The position numbers and the translations under genes were made by a program. Shown here piece after piece: positions 35,748-43,616 of a stretch of 64,000 nucleotides of DNA. Every line of letters begins with the position of its first letter. The stretch's first letter is position 1. Under the pieces are notes generated by a model. That model did not search any database, was not told the DNA's origin, and was given only the letters and a program-made list of their open reading frames with translations. The stretch comes from Flavobacterium johnsoniae (GTDB taxonomy: Bacteria > Bacteroidota > Bacteroidia > Flavobacteriales > Flavobacteriaceae), in assembly GCF_001879205.1 (NCBI RefSeq), contig NZ_MLFK01000005.1:806001-870000 (forward strand), in the 5' to 3' direction.

Positions 35748-37979
35748 ATGAAAAAATTAACCACATTTGCCTTGTTGATGGTCACGTTTTTTGCGGCCGC
35801 GCAACAGGAAACAATCGATCAAAAAGTAAATGCTTTATTGAAGAAGATGACCCTTGAAGAAAAAATAGGGCAGCTTAATCAATATACAGGCGATAATTCG
35901 GCAACTGGGCCAATTACGATTAATCCAAATAAACAAGCAGAAATAAAAGCAGGCTTAATTGGTTCGATGCTAAACATCATCGGAACAAAATATACCAGAC
36001 AATATCAGGAACTGGCAATGCAGTCCCGTCTTAAAATTCCGTTGTTGTTTGGTCAGGATGTTATTCACGGATACAAAACGACTTTCCCGCTTCCTTTAGC
36101 CGAAGCGGCAAGTTGGGATTTACAGGCAATTGAATTAGCTGCGAGAGTTGCAGCAACAGAAGCGGCAGCGAGCGGTATTCACTGGACATTTGCACCAATG
36201 GTAGATATTAGCCGTGATCCGCGATGGGGCCGTGTTATGGAAGGAGCAGGAGAAGATACTTATTTAGGATCTAAAATTGCATACGCAAGAGTAAAAGGCT
36301 TTCAGGGAAATAAACTGGGTGATTTGAACTCGGTTATGGCCTGCGTAAAACACTTTGCTGCTTATGGAGCAGCAGTTGGCGGAAGAGACTATAACTCGGT
36401 TGACATGAGTGAAAGAATGTTGTTTGAAACTTATCTGCCTCCTTTTAAAGCGGCTTTAGATGCCGGAGCTGCAACATTTATGAATTCATTTAATGATGTA
36501 AACGGAATACCGGCTACAGGAAATGCGCATTTACAAAGAGATATCTTAAAAGGAAAATGGAACTTTCAGGGATTCGTAGTTTCTGACTGGGGTTCGATTG
36601 GTGAAATGGTAGCACATGGATATTCAAAAGATCTTAAAGAAGCGGCTTATTCAGCCATTACTGCCGGAAGCGACATGGATATGGAAAGTAATGCTTACCG
36701 ATACAATCTAGCACAATTAGTAAAAGAAGGAAGAGTTTCGGTTGATTTAATTGATGATGCAGTAAAACGTATTCTTCGCAAAAAATACGAATTAGGTTTA
36801 TTTGATAATCCTTATAAGTATTCTGACGAAAAGAGAGCCGAAAAAGCGTTGAACAATCCGGAACACAGAAAAGCGGCTCTTGAGGTGGCACAAAAGAGTA
36901 TTGTTTTATTGAAAAATGAAAATCAGGTTTTACCTATTTCCAAAAGTACCAAAACGATTGCATTCATCGGTCCGATGGTAAAAGAATACAAAGAAAACAT
37001 GGGCTTTTGGTCTGTTGAGCTTCCAGAAGTAGATTACAATAAATGGATCGTTTCGCAATGGGATGGTTTACAGAATAAAGTAGGCAAAAACACCAAATTG
37101 CTTTATGCAAAAGGCTGTGAAATAGAAGGGACCAGCAAAGATGGTTTTGCTGAGGCTGTGGCAACTGCCCAACAAGCTGATGTTGTAATCCTGAGTATTG
37201 GTGAAAGACGCGATATGAGCGGTGAAGCAAAAAGCAGAAGCGACATTCATCTGCCGGGTGTTCAGGAAGATTTAGTAAAAGCAATCCAGGCTACAGGAAA
37301 ACCAGTTGTGGTTTTAATTAATGCCGGAAGACCTCTTGTTTTCAACTGGACAGCTGACAATGTTCCTGCAATTGTTTATACTTGGTGGTTAGGAACTGAG
37401 GCCGGAAATGCTATCGCAAATGTTTTATTTGGAGATTACAATCCATCAGGGAAATTACCTATGACTTTCCCGAGAGAAATAGGGCAAATTCCTATTTACT
37501 ACAATCATTTCAGCACCGGAAGACCGGCAAAAGATGAAGATTCAAAAAATTATGTTTCCGCTTATATCGATTTGAAAAACTCGCCTAAATTTCCTTTCGG
37601 ATATGGTTTAAGTTATACTAAATTCGACTATTCTGGTTTGAAACTTTCCAGTACAAAAATTAAAAGCAGCGAAACTATTAAAGTTTCATTCCAATTATCA
37701 AATGTTGGAAAAGTGGCTGGAGAAGAAGTAGTGCAGTTATATTTAAAAGATAAATTCGGATCTGTAGTGCGTCCGATTTTGGAATTAAGAGATTTCCAAA
37801 AAGTAAAATTAAATGCAGGAGAATCTAAAACAATCGAATTTACAATCGACAAAGAAAAGCTTTCATTCTACAATGATAAAATAGAATGGATTGCTGAACA
37901 AGGAGATTTTGAAGTAATGATTGGAGCTTCATCAGCAGATATTAAACTAAGATCAGATTTTGAGTTACTGGCAAACTAG
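35748..37979 (+). CDS. bglX: Glycoside hydrolase family 3 beta-glucosidase (BglX-type)
   Basis: A 743-residue periplasmic beta-glucosidase with a signal peptide (MKKLTTFALLMVTFFAAA). The GH3 N-terminal barrel contains the nucleophile Asp280 in FVVSDWGSIG and substrate-binding KHFAAYGAAVGGRDY. The C-terminal alpha/beta sandwich contains GERRDMSGEAKSRSD, and a fibronectin-III-like end (VVQLYLKDKFGSVVRPILELRDF) completes it. It would release glucose from oligosaccharides made by the GH30 and GH5 enzymes. It is the last gene of the PUL, closed by a bidirectional terminator. Confidence 0.93.
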   Translation: MKKLTTFALLMVTFFAAAQQETIDQKVNALLKKMTLEEKIGQLNQYTGDNSATGPITINPNKQAEIKAGLIGSMLNIIGTKYTRQYQELAMQSRLKIPLLFGQDVIHGYKTTFPLPLAEAASWDLQAIELAARVAATEAAASGIHWTFAPMVDISRDPRWGRVMEGAGEDTYLGSKIAYARVKGFQGNKLGDLNSVMACVKHFAAYGAAVGGRDYNSVDMSERMLFETYLPPFKAALDAGAATFMNSFNDVNGIPATGNAHLQRDILKGKWNFQGFVVSDWGSIGEMVAHGYSKDLKEAAYSAITAGSDMDMESNAYRYNLAQLVKEGRVSVDLIDDAVKRILRKKYELGLFDNPYKYSDEKRAEKALNNPEHRKAALEVAQKSIVLLKNENQVLPISKSTKTIAFIGPMVKEYKENMGFWSVELPEVDYNKWIVSQWDGLQNKVGKNTKLLYAKGCEIEGTSKDGFAEAVATAQQADVVILSIGERRDMSGEAKSRSDIHLPGVQEDLVKAIQATGKPVVVLINAGRPLVFNWTADNVPAIVYTWWLGTEAGNAIANVLFGDYNPSGKLPMTFPREIGQIPIYYNHFSTGRPAKDEDSKNYVSAYIDLKNSPKFPFGYGLSYTKFDYSGLKLSSTKIKSSETIKVSFQLSNVGKVAGEEVVQLYLKDKFGSVVRPILELRDFQKVKLNAGESKTIEFTIDKEKLSFYNDKIEWIAEQGDFEVMIGASSADIKLRSDFELLAN

Positions 37980-37984
37980 TAAAT

Positions 37985-38020
37985 CATAAAAAATGGGGCT
38001 TTAAGCCCCATTTTTTTTAT
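37985..38020. terminator. Bidirectional terminator at the end of the PUL
   Basis: The stem AAAATGGGGCTT/AAGCCCCATTTT has almost no loop, with an A-run before and a T-run after. It lies between the convergent GH3 and DUF3857 genes. Confidence 0.85.
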
Positions 38021-38030
38021 AATAGAAATT

Positions 38031-40052
38031 TTATTTAAGACGTTTCTTGAAATTGAATTTCAGTAGGTTAAGTAAACCTTGTTCGATAATATCAATACCA
38101 ATTCCAAAATTACTATCTGCAATAGTATGATGATCGGTTCTGAATTTTTCGAAATCCTGTCCAGGGATTTCCAAGTTAGTCAAAGGTTTAAAATCAATAA
38201 AAATTGAAGCTCCATTTTTGGTAACTTTTTTACGGCTTGTAAAATCAAAATAAGGATTATTGATGGTGCTTTCCTGAATAGTAAACTTTTCTTCGGTATC
38301 TATTCGCTCATCTGTCTGCAGATTTATTTCATATTTTTCATTGTCAAAATTATGCCAAAACGGAATGTCTGTATGCATAAAATCTCTTGCTCCATTTTTT
38401 ACAATATTTCTATCAAAGTACATTAAAAAGCGATTTTTTTGAGCATCTATAAAATAAGGGCCTTCAATTGAAGCATTGTAGTTAATGGTAAATTCATTTA
38501 GTTTTTTATCATCGCTTACAATATCAATTGATGCATCTTTAAAAATTGTTCTAATGTCAGTTCCGTTTCTGTCATTAGAATAATTCAAAGTATAGAATAA
38601 GAAATTATTCCAGCTGTCAATAATCTCTCTTTTATTGGTGTTTTTGAAATACTTACGCATATAGTTTGCACGGTTTCCTTTATACGTTGTAGTAAGTTTT
38701 AACTGTCCAACATTCTTTTGAGCAGTAAAATCTACTTTTTCATTAATACCATAATAAGAAAATGTATGTGGTTTTTTAATCTGCAGCTGCTGGTTTGGTT
38801 TAACTTCTAAATAATGCATAAAATAAATAAACCCTCGATTTTCAATCAATCCAAATTCATCTCTGGTTGTAGCATCGATAAAATAGGTTTGATCCTTATA
38901 ATCAATTTTTACAATAACATGGTTAAAAGTAAGGAGCGAAGGTAAATAATATTTAATGTAATGATCTGTATTAAAGTTCACTAAAACAACAGAAGAATTA
39001 ATATTGATATAATCTAGAATTACCTTTAGTAAAACAGATTTTGCTTTACAGTCACCCTGTTTGTTTTCATAAGTTACGGCCGGTTCCTGAGGCTTGTGGC
39101 CGTTCATCTCATCGGCGTTAAAAACATAATAAACATGATTTTGAACATAATCAATTGCAAATTGCAATTGCTCATCCTTGTCTGTAATGGCATCCAGTTT
39201 TTCGACTAGTTTAGGTGCAAAATCCTTCAGTGAAGATTTATTATAAATTTCTTCATACAGCGGCGAAATATAATTTGATAAATCTGTCCAATTGCTGTCT
39301 GTAGCAAAATCTATAAACGGAGCAACTTCTCTGTTGGAGTCAACAAAATTGATAAAATTTTCTTTGTCGATTATAAAACGTTCACCTTGTTTTAAGTAAT
39401 TAATTTCCGGTTCGATTACATTGCCTTGTTCATCTCTGAAAAAAGTTTTTTTGTAAGCAATTGTTTTTTCGCGGTCATTAATAAAAGTAAATTTATAAGA
39501 ACCATATGCCCAATAATTATTTGGACTAATCCAAACATATTTTAGGAATTCCTTGCGCATAAAATCACGCTCAGTAAATACTTTTACCCTTGAATCTTCT
39601 ATAACTAAAACATCATAAAGGCGTAAATCTTTTATTGTAATATTTACTTTTTTATTACTGCTCAAAATACCGCCTTCGCTTTGGTTTTCGCTGTCCAGAA
39701 CTTTGATTTTCATATCCGGAATTTTATCAACTAAAACTCCTTCTCTCAAAACACTGATTCTATGTATAATGTAGGTTTCGTTTTCTTCAACCACAACATC
39801 CATTACAGAAGCACTTTCAAGATTAGAAGGCTCGTTCAGTGTGTAAGCAACACAGGCATATTCACTGTTTTTAATATCACTTGTGTAATATATCTTATCT
39901 AGAAAATAGCAGTAATCTCTCCCTTCTTCAACTTGTTTAGCTGAGAAATCAGATTCTTTTATGTGTTCAATGATTTGATCGTCAGTGATAACGCTTGCCC
40001 AATCTTCTGGTTTTTGAATTTTATAATTTTCAGCTTGAATTGTATTTTCCAT
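38031..40052 (-). CDS. DUF3857 / transglutaminase-like domain protein, apparently cytoplasmic
   Basis: A 673-residue protein with an N-terminal DUF3857 beta-rich region and a central transglutaminase-like domain. The putative triad is Cys335 (KQGDCKAKS), His378 (TFNHVIV) and Asp393 (YFIDAT). The C-terminal third is beta-rich. Unlike most DUF3857 proteins of this phylum, no signal peptide is visible: it begins MENTIQAENYKIQKPEDW. An upstream exported start is not available in frame. The biological role is unknown. It is monocistronic and converges on the PUL terminator. Confidence 0.78.
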   Translation of the reverse strand: MENTIQAENYKIQKPEDWASVITDDQIIEHIKESDFSAKQVEEGRDYCYFLDKIYYTSDIKNSEYACVAYTLNEPSNLESASVMDVVVEENETYIIHRISVLREGVLVDKIPDMKIKVLDSENQSEGGILSSNKKVNITIKDLRLYDVLVIEDSRVKVFTERDFMRKEFLKYVWISPNNYWAYGSYKFTFINDREKTIAYKKTFFRDEQGNVIEPEINYLKQGERFIIDKENFINFVDSNREVAPFIDFATDSNWTDLSNYISPLYEEIYNKSSLKDFAPKLVEKLDAITDKDEQLQFAIDYVQNHVYYVFNADEMNGHKPQEPAVTYENKQGDCKAKSVLLKVILDYININSSVVLVNFNTDHYIKYYLPSLLTFNHVIVKIDYKDQTYFIDATTRDEFGLIENRGFIYFMHYLEVKPNQQLQIKKPHTFSYYGINEKVDFTAQKNVGQLKLTTTYKGNRANYMRKYFKNTNKREIIDSWNNFLFYTLNYSNDRNGTDIRTIFKDASIDIVSDDKKLNEFTINYNASIEGPYFIDAQKNRFLMYFDRNIVKNGARDFMHTDIPFWHNFDNEKYEINLQTDERIDTEEKFTIQESTINNPYFDFTSRKKVTKNGASIFIDFKPLTNLEIPGQDFEKFRTDHHTIADSNFGIGIDIIEQGLLNLLKFNFKKRLK

Positions 40053-40111
40053 TGTAATAAATTATTGTTTTTGTGGCTTTTAATGAAGTATAATCGTACT
40101 TTTATTTCAAA

Positions 40112-40119
40112 CAAATGTA
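40112..40119 (-). promoter_or_regulatory. Candidate -7 element for the DUF3857 gene
   Basis: The minus strand reads TACATTTG, a full TAnnTTTG match, about 60 bp before the start codon. No TTG lies at the usual distance. Confidence 0.4.
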
Positions 40120-40174
40120 GAGAATTTTATCAAAATTTATGGGGTTGATTTTTAAAAGTAAGCATAATTTTTGC

Positions 40175-40206
40175 AATAAAAAAAACTCCACCAAAAAGTG
40201 AAGTTT
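40175..40206 (-). terminator. Terminator after the small orphan gene
   Basis: Arms 40183-40191 and 40198-40206 pair with one G-U wobble. The minus-strand copy is followed by a run of eight T residues. Confidence 0.6.
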
Positions 40207-40270
40207 AGAGACTTTAATATTTAAAAATTGATTAAGTGAACATAAAAATGTTCAAATCAGTAAGATACTA

Positions 40271-40540
40271 TTATTTTAAGACTGTATGAACAAAGTCCAT
40301 AGCGCCAATTCCTTTGTAAGAGGCATATAAAGCTTTGTCAAAAGCTTCGCGTTTTGCTTTTTTATCCTTTACCTCAGTTTCAACAATCATTTCGTTGAAA
40401 ATCCTTTCTTGTTCTTCGCTGTATTTTAACGAAGCTTCTAAAAGATACGTTTTAGAAACAAATCCGAAAGAAGTCCAGATTTTAGTTCTAATTTTTTGGT
40501 TGATGTTTTTTAACGGATTGGTAACCATACTCTTTTGCAT
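40271..40540 (-). CDS. Small hypothetical protein, 89 residues
   Basis: I do not recognise this protein. It is a Lys/Glu-rich, mostly helical 89-residue chain without signal peptide, membrane segment or cysteines. The middle has an amphipathic stretch (SLKYSEEQERIFNEMIVETEVKDKKAKREAFDKAL). A second ATG at 40528 is possible. Support for it being real: its own terminator downstream and a TAATTTTG box upstream (40578-40585). It stands alone between the DUF3857 gene and the divergent Nudix gene. Confidence 0.6.
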   Translation of the reverse strand: MQKSMVTNPLKNINQKIRTKIWTSFGFVSKTYLLEASLKYSEEQERIFNEMIVETEVKDKKAKREAFDKALYASYKGIGAMDFVHTVLK

Positions 40541-40577
40541 TAATGTCTAATTTCTTGTCATGTTTTAAAAGAAAACT

Positions 40578-40585
40578 CAAAATTA
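40578..40585 (-). promoter_or_regulatory. Candidate -7 element for the 89-residue orphan
   Basis: The minus strand reads TAATTTTG, matching TAnnTTTG, 38 bp before the start codon. A TTG at -33 is absent. The remaining 246 bp up to the Nudix gene show no ORF, only AT-rich DNA. Confidence 0.4.
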
Positions 40586-40831
40586 GATATTTGTAATCTT
40601 TTTCTTTCTTAAAATTTTAATTTTAACAATTTGATGGTCAAATGTGTTATTATGACGCAATGTACTTATTTTTTTCAAACCATTTTGTAATTTTAACTAA
40701 AATTGTGATTTATACACTTTTTGTTTTTACTATTAAAAAGACATGCATTATTTAATATTGCTGGTGTTTTTAAAAAATAAAGTAAATTGCATGCCTTTTA
40801 GAACGTAAAATTGTATTAATTAAAAAGCCTA

Positions 40832-41587
40832 ATGCTGAAATTTATTATAGAAAATAACGAAAAATACCAGCCTGGACTTTCCATCGATTGTGTGATTTTT
40901 GGTTTTCATGATAATCAATTAAAAGTTTTACTAATAAAAGTACCTCACAACGAAAGATGGTCATTACCCGGCGGATTTATTCCGATAGACCAGGATATTG
41001 ATACAGCAGCCGTGACCATTTTAAACGAAAGAACAGGTGTAGAAGGTGTTTTTTTAAGGCAATTTGCCACCTTTGGAAAAATTAAACGTAATGATAATCA
41101 CTTCGGAAATGAAGTTTTGGAATATCTAAATATCAGTCCTGAAAAAGGAAAATGGCTTACACAGCGTTTCGTAACAATTGGATATTATGCATTAGTAGAT
41201 TTTTTAAAAATTCTGCCTACCCGCAGAAACGAGGGGCAAATTATAGAATGGATTGATCATAAAGAAGTTCCGGAACTAATTTTAGATCACAAAGAGATTC
41301 TCGATAAAGCCTTAAATACACTAAGAATAGAACTAAATTTAATGCCGATTGGCTATAATTTACTCCCGGAAAAGTTCACAATTCCCGAACTTCAAAAATT
41401 GTACGAAACTATTTTAGACAAAAAACTCGACAGAAGAAATTTTCTTCGAAAAATAACGAACATCGGAATCCTGACAAAGCTGGACGAAAAGAAAAACAAT
41501 GTAGCTCACAAAGCTCCAAACTTATATTCTTTCGATAAAGAAAAATACGAGGAAGTCCTTAAAAATGGATTGAATCAGGGGTGGTAA
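40832..41587 (+). CDS. Nudix-fold transcriptional regulator (NrtR/AraR-like) with degenerate Nudix box
   Basis: A 251-residue protein with a Nudix fold (about residues 12-145) followed by a winged-helix DNA-binding region (about 160-245, NLLPEKFTIPELQKLYETILDKKLDRRNFLRKI). The Nudix box G48-x5-Q54-x7-T62-I63-L-N-E66-R67-T-G-V lacks most of the catalytic residues: the Glu, Arg, Glu and Glu positions are Gln, Thr, Ile and Arg, and only Glu66 remains. This is the pattern of regulators that use the Nudix domain to bind a sugar or nucleotide effector. The target genes are not evident from position. It is probably cotranscribed with the MmcQ gene 28 bp downstream. Confidence 0.82.
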   Translation: MLKFIIENNEKYQPGLSIDCVIFGFHDNQLKVLLIKVPHNERWSLPGGFIPIDQDIDTAAVTILNERTGVEGVFLRQFATFGKIKRNDNHFGNEVLEYLNISPEKGKWLTQRFVTIGYYALVDFLKILPTRRNEGQIIEWIDHKEVPELILDHKEILDKALNTLRIELNLMPIGYNLLPEKFTIPELQKLYETILDKKLDRRNFLRKITNIGILTKLDEKKNNVAHKAPNLYSFDKEKYEEVLKNGLNQGW

Positions 41588-41615
41588 ATTAAGGTTTAAC
41601 TTAAAAACAGCGATT

Positions 41616-41939
41616 ATGGTTTCAATTGAAAACTTTAGAAAAACAGCCTTATCGTTTGAAAATGCAATCGAAGAACCGCATTTCGAGAAAACTTCTTTTC
41701 GCGTTAACAAAAAGATTTTTGCCACTTTTGACGAAAAAAATAATCGGGCGGTTTTAAAGTTAAATGAAATCGATCAATCTGTTTTTTGCGCTTCGAGTGA
41801 AATGATTTTTTATCCAATTCCGAATAAATGGGGGAAACAAGGCTGGACCATTGTTGAACTTTCAAAAGTAAGACCGGAAATGTTTGAAGATGCTTTGTTG
41901 CTTTCGTATCAAAATGTAGCTCCAAAAAAGAAGAAATAA
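41616..41939 (+). CDS. MmcQ/YjbR family protein
   Basis: A 107-residue small alpha/beta protein of the MmcQ/YjbR (CyaY-like fold) family, recognisable by ALSFENAIEEPHFEKTSFRVNKKIFATF and the C-terminal WGKQGWTIVELSKVRPEMFEDALLLSYQNVAP. The family is a predicted DNA-binding group without a firm function. It follows the Nudix regulator by 28 bp. Its stop codon is one base from the stop of the convergent AlkB gene, and no terminator separates them. Confidence 0.8.
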   Translation: MVSIENFRKTALSFENAIEEPHFEKTSFRVNKKIFATFDEKNNRAVLKLNEIDQSVFCASSEMIFYPIPNKWGKQGWTIVELSKVRPEMFEDALLLSYQNVAPKKKK

Positions 41940-41940
41940 C

Positions 41941-42549
41941 TTATCGTACAATAGTTCTAAAAGTCAAATTTACTCTAGGTTTTGATGTTGTTTTAGTTGG
42001 AGGCAGCCGATGGAGCCAATGCGTTTGTGTTTCGTCTTTCATAACCAATAAACTTCCATGTTCTAAGATTAAAGAAACGGTTTCTTTAGAATCTTTATGC
42101 TTGAAAGAAAATTTCCTTTCGGCACCAAAACTCACTGAGCCTATGGCGCCGTTCTTCTTTAAATCTTTTTCGGCATCGCTGTGCCAGGCCATTCCTTCGT
42201 CACCGGAGTGATATAAATTGAGCAGACAAGAATTGAAAGTTTCTCCTGTTTCCTGCTCAATAATAGTTTTTAATTCCAGAAGTTCCTTTGTCCATGGGAG
42301 TGCTTTTTTTGTGGTATTAGAATAGGTATATTCAAAACCGGAATCTCCATACCAGGCAACTTTTCGTTTGGTAATAATTAGTTTTCCGAAAATAATAGCT
42401 TCGTCATTTTTCCATTCAATGGTATTTAAAAACACATCCAAATAACGATTGGATTCTTCTCTCGAAAACAATTTGCCATAATAATTTACGGTTCCGTCTT
42501 TTGGAAGAAGATTAGTCGTTTCGTTAGTTTCGGGATTAAATAAGTCCAT
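41941..42549 (-). CDS. alkB: AlkB-type 2-oxoglutarate-dependent DNA alkylation-repair dioxygenase
   Basis: A 202-residue AlkB homologue (ALKBH2/3-like) that oxidatively removes 1-methyladenine and 3-methylcytosine. Iron ligands His123 and Asp125 are in MAWHSDAE and His180 is in HWLHRLPPT. The 2OG-binding arginines are in KPRVNLTFR at the C-terminus. It overlaps the upstream Ada-type gene by 14 nt and ends a four-gene minus-strand operon whose members all deal with alkylated DNA or are 2OG enzymes. Confidence 0.92.
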   Translation of the reverse strand: MDLFNPETNETTNLLPKDGTVNYYGKLFSREESNRYLDVFLNTIEWKNDEAIIFGKLIITKRKVAWYGDSGFEYTYSNTTKKALPWTKELLELKTIIEQETGETFNSCLLNLYHSGDEGMAWHSDAEKDLKKNGAIGSVSFGAERKFSFKHKDSKETVSLILEHGSLLVMKDETQTHWLHRLPPTKTTSKPRVNLTFRTIVR

Positions 42550-42784
42550 TTTTCCAGTTTTTATATTCGGTTTTCATGCAATGTCCGCAAGGCCTGAAAC
42601 CATTTTGTCTGGCTTCATTTTCAGAAGAAAAGAAAACCCGGTTTTCGCGTTTCATTCTTTTTCCCGAAGCACATTTGAGAGTTCCGTAGATTTTTAATTT
42701 TTGGTTGCCGCCAAAACAAATTTCGCCATTTTTAATTTTATTTCGCAGATTTGAATCTGAAATTTTAGTGTGTCTAATCATCAT
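42536..42784 (-). CDS. Stand-alone Ada-type metal-binding domain protein
   Basis: An 82-residue protein matching the N-terminal zinc domain of E. coli Ada, with YGTLKCASGKRMKRENRVFFSSENEARQNGFRPCGHC aligned over its core. In Ada this domain uses four Cys, one of which accepts methyl groups from phosphotriesters and turns the protein into an activator. Here cysteines are at 23, 38, 66 and 69: the Cys-x3-Cys pair is reduced to one, and Cys23 might be the fourth ligand. Whether it still accepts methyl groups is open. It lies in the same operon as an AraC-Ogt protein that lacks this domain, so together they look like a split Ada. Confidence 0.82.
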   Translation of the reverse strand: MMIRHTKISDSNLRNKIKNGEICFGGNQKLKIYGTLKCASGKRMKRENRVFFSSENEARQNGFRPCGHCMKTEYKNWKNGLI

Positions 42785-42847
42785 AATTTGATTGGCATTA
42801 TTGTACAGATATACTGGGGTTCAAAACGCTGTACGCAACTTTGAACC

Positions 42848-43561
42848 TTAACTTAACGCATCATGAAAAATAATCCCCAGCGTATATCTTTCTCCAGAAT
42901 GAACTTCGCTTACACCATGTTTCATATTCACGCGATAATAACCTTTTGTACCTTTTATAGGTCGGAAATTAGTTGTGAAAACTAAAATATCTCCCTTTTT
43001 TGGTTTCAATACAATTGCTTTCGATTGTGCTCTTGGTGTTTGCTGTGTTAGTACAAATTCACCTCCGTTAAAATCTTGGTCAGGTTCAGAAAGAAAAAGC
43101 ACAATTTGGAGTGGAAAATAAACATCACCATACAAATCCTGATGCAAGGTATTGAAACCGTTTTTTCCGTATTTAAGAATCAAAACCGTGGCTTTTAACT
43201 GATTATTGTCGTAACATTGTTTTAATAATTCTTCGTGTTTTTCAGGAAAAACAGTATTGATATTTAGGGCTTTCATCCACGCATTAGCAATTGGAGCTAA
43301 TTTTGGATAAATCGAAGATCGAATGTCCTGAATCAAATCTGGTAAAGGATAATTAAAATATTTGTATTCGCCCAAACCAAATCGATAGCGTTCCATTACA
43401 ACTGTTTTTCGATATAAATTAGGATTATCATAATCGAATTTTAAGTCTTCACATTGTTCATTGTTCAATATATTTGAAATAATAGCAAAGCCATTTTCGT
43501 GCATAGATTCGGTGATGCTTTCCCAATTCTGAGAAGCAATTTTAGATTGTATATTTTGCAT
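42848..43561 (-). CDS. 2OG-Fe(II) oxygenase, prolyl-hydroxylase-like, in the alkylation-repair operon
   Basis: A 237-residue double-stranded beta-helix dioxygenase. The iron motif is His140-x-Asp142 (TLHQDLYGDVYFPLQ) with the distal His215 in MKHGVSEV and an Arg225-containing 2OG site (GERYTLGIIFHD). Homologues are commonly found next to AraC-Ogt and AlkB genes in Bacteroidota, but the substrate is unknown to me. It is separated by 63 bp from the Ada-type gene and 55 bp from AraC-Ogt. A role in alkylation damage response is inferred from the neighbours. Confidence 0.82.
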   Translation of the reverse strand: MQNIQSKIASQNWESITESMHENGFAIISNILNNEQCEDLKFDYDNPNLYRKTVVMERYRFGLGEYKYFNYPLPDLIQDIRSSIYPKLAPIANAWMKALNINTVFPEKHEELLKQCYDNNQLKATVLILKYGKNGFNTLHQDLYGDVYFPLQIVLFLSEPDQDFNGGEFVLTQQTPRAQSKAIVLKPKKGDILVFTTNFRPIKGTKGYYRVNMKHGVSEVHSGERYTLGIIFHDALS

Positions 43562-43616
43562 AAAAAATTTTAGGTTGAGATTTCTTTCGCGACGAAAAAA
43601 TGATATTGGGATTTAT

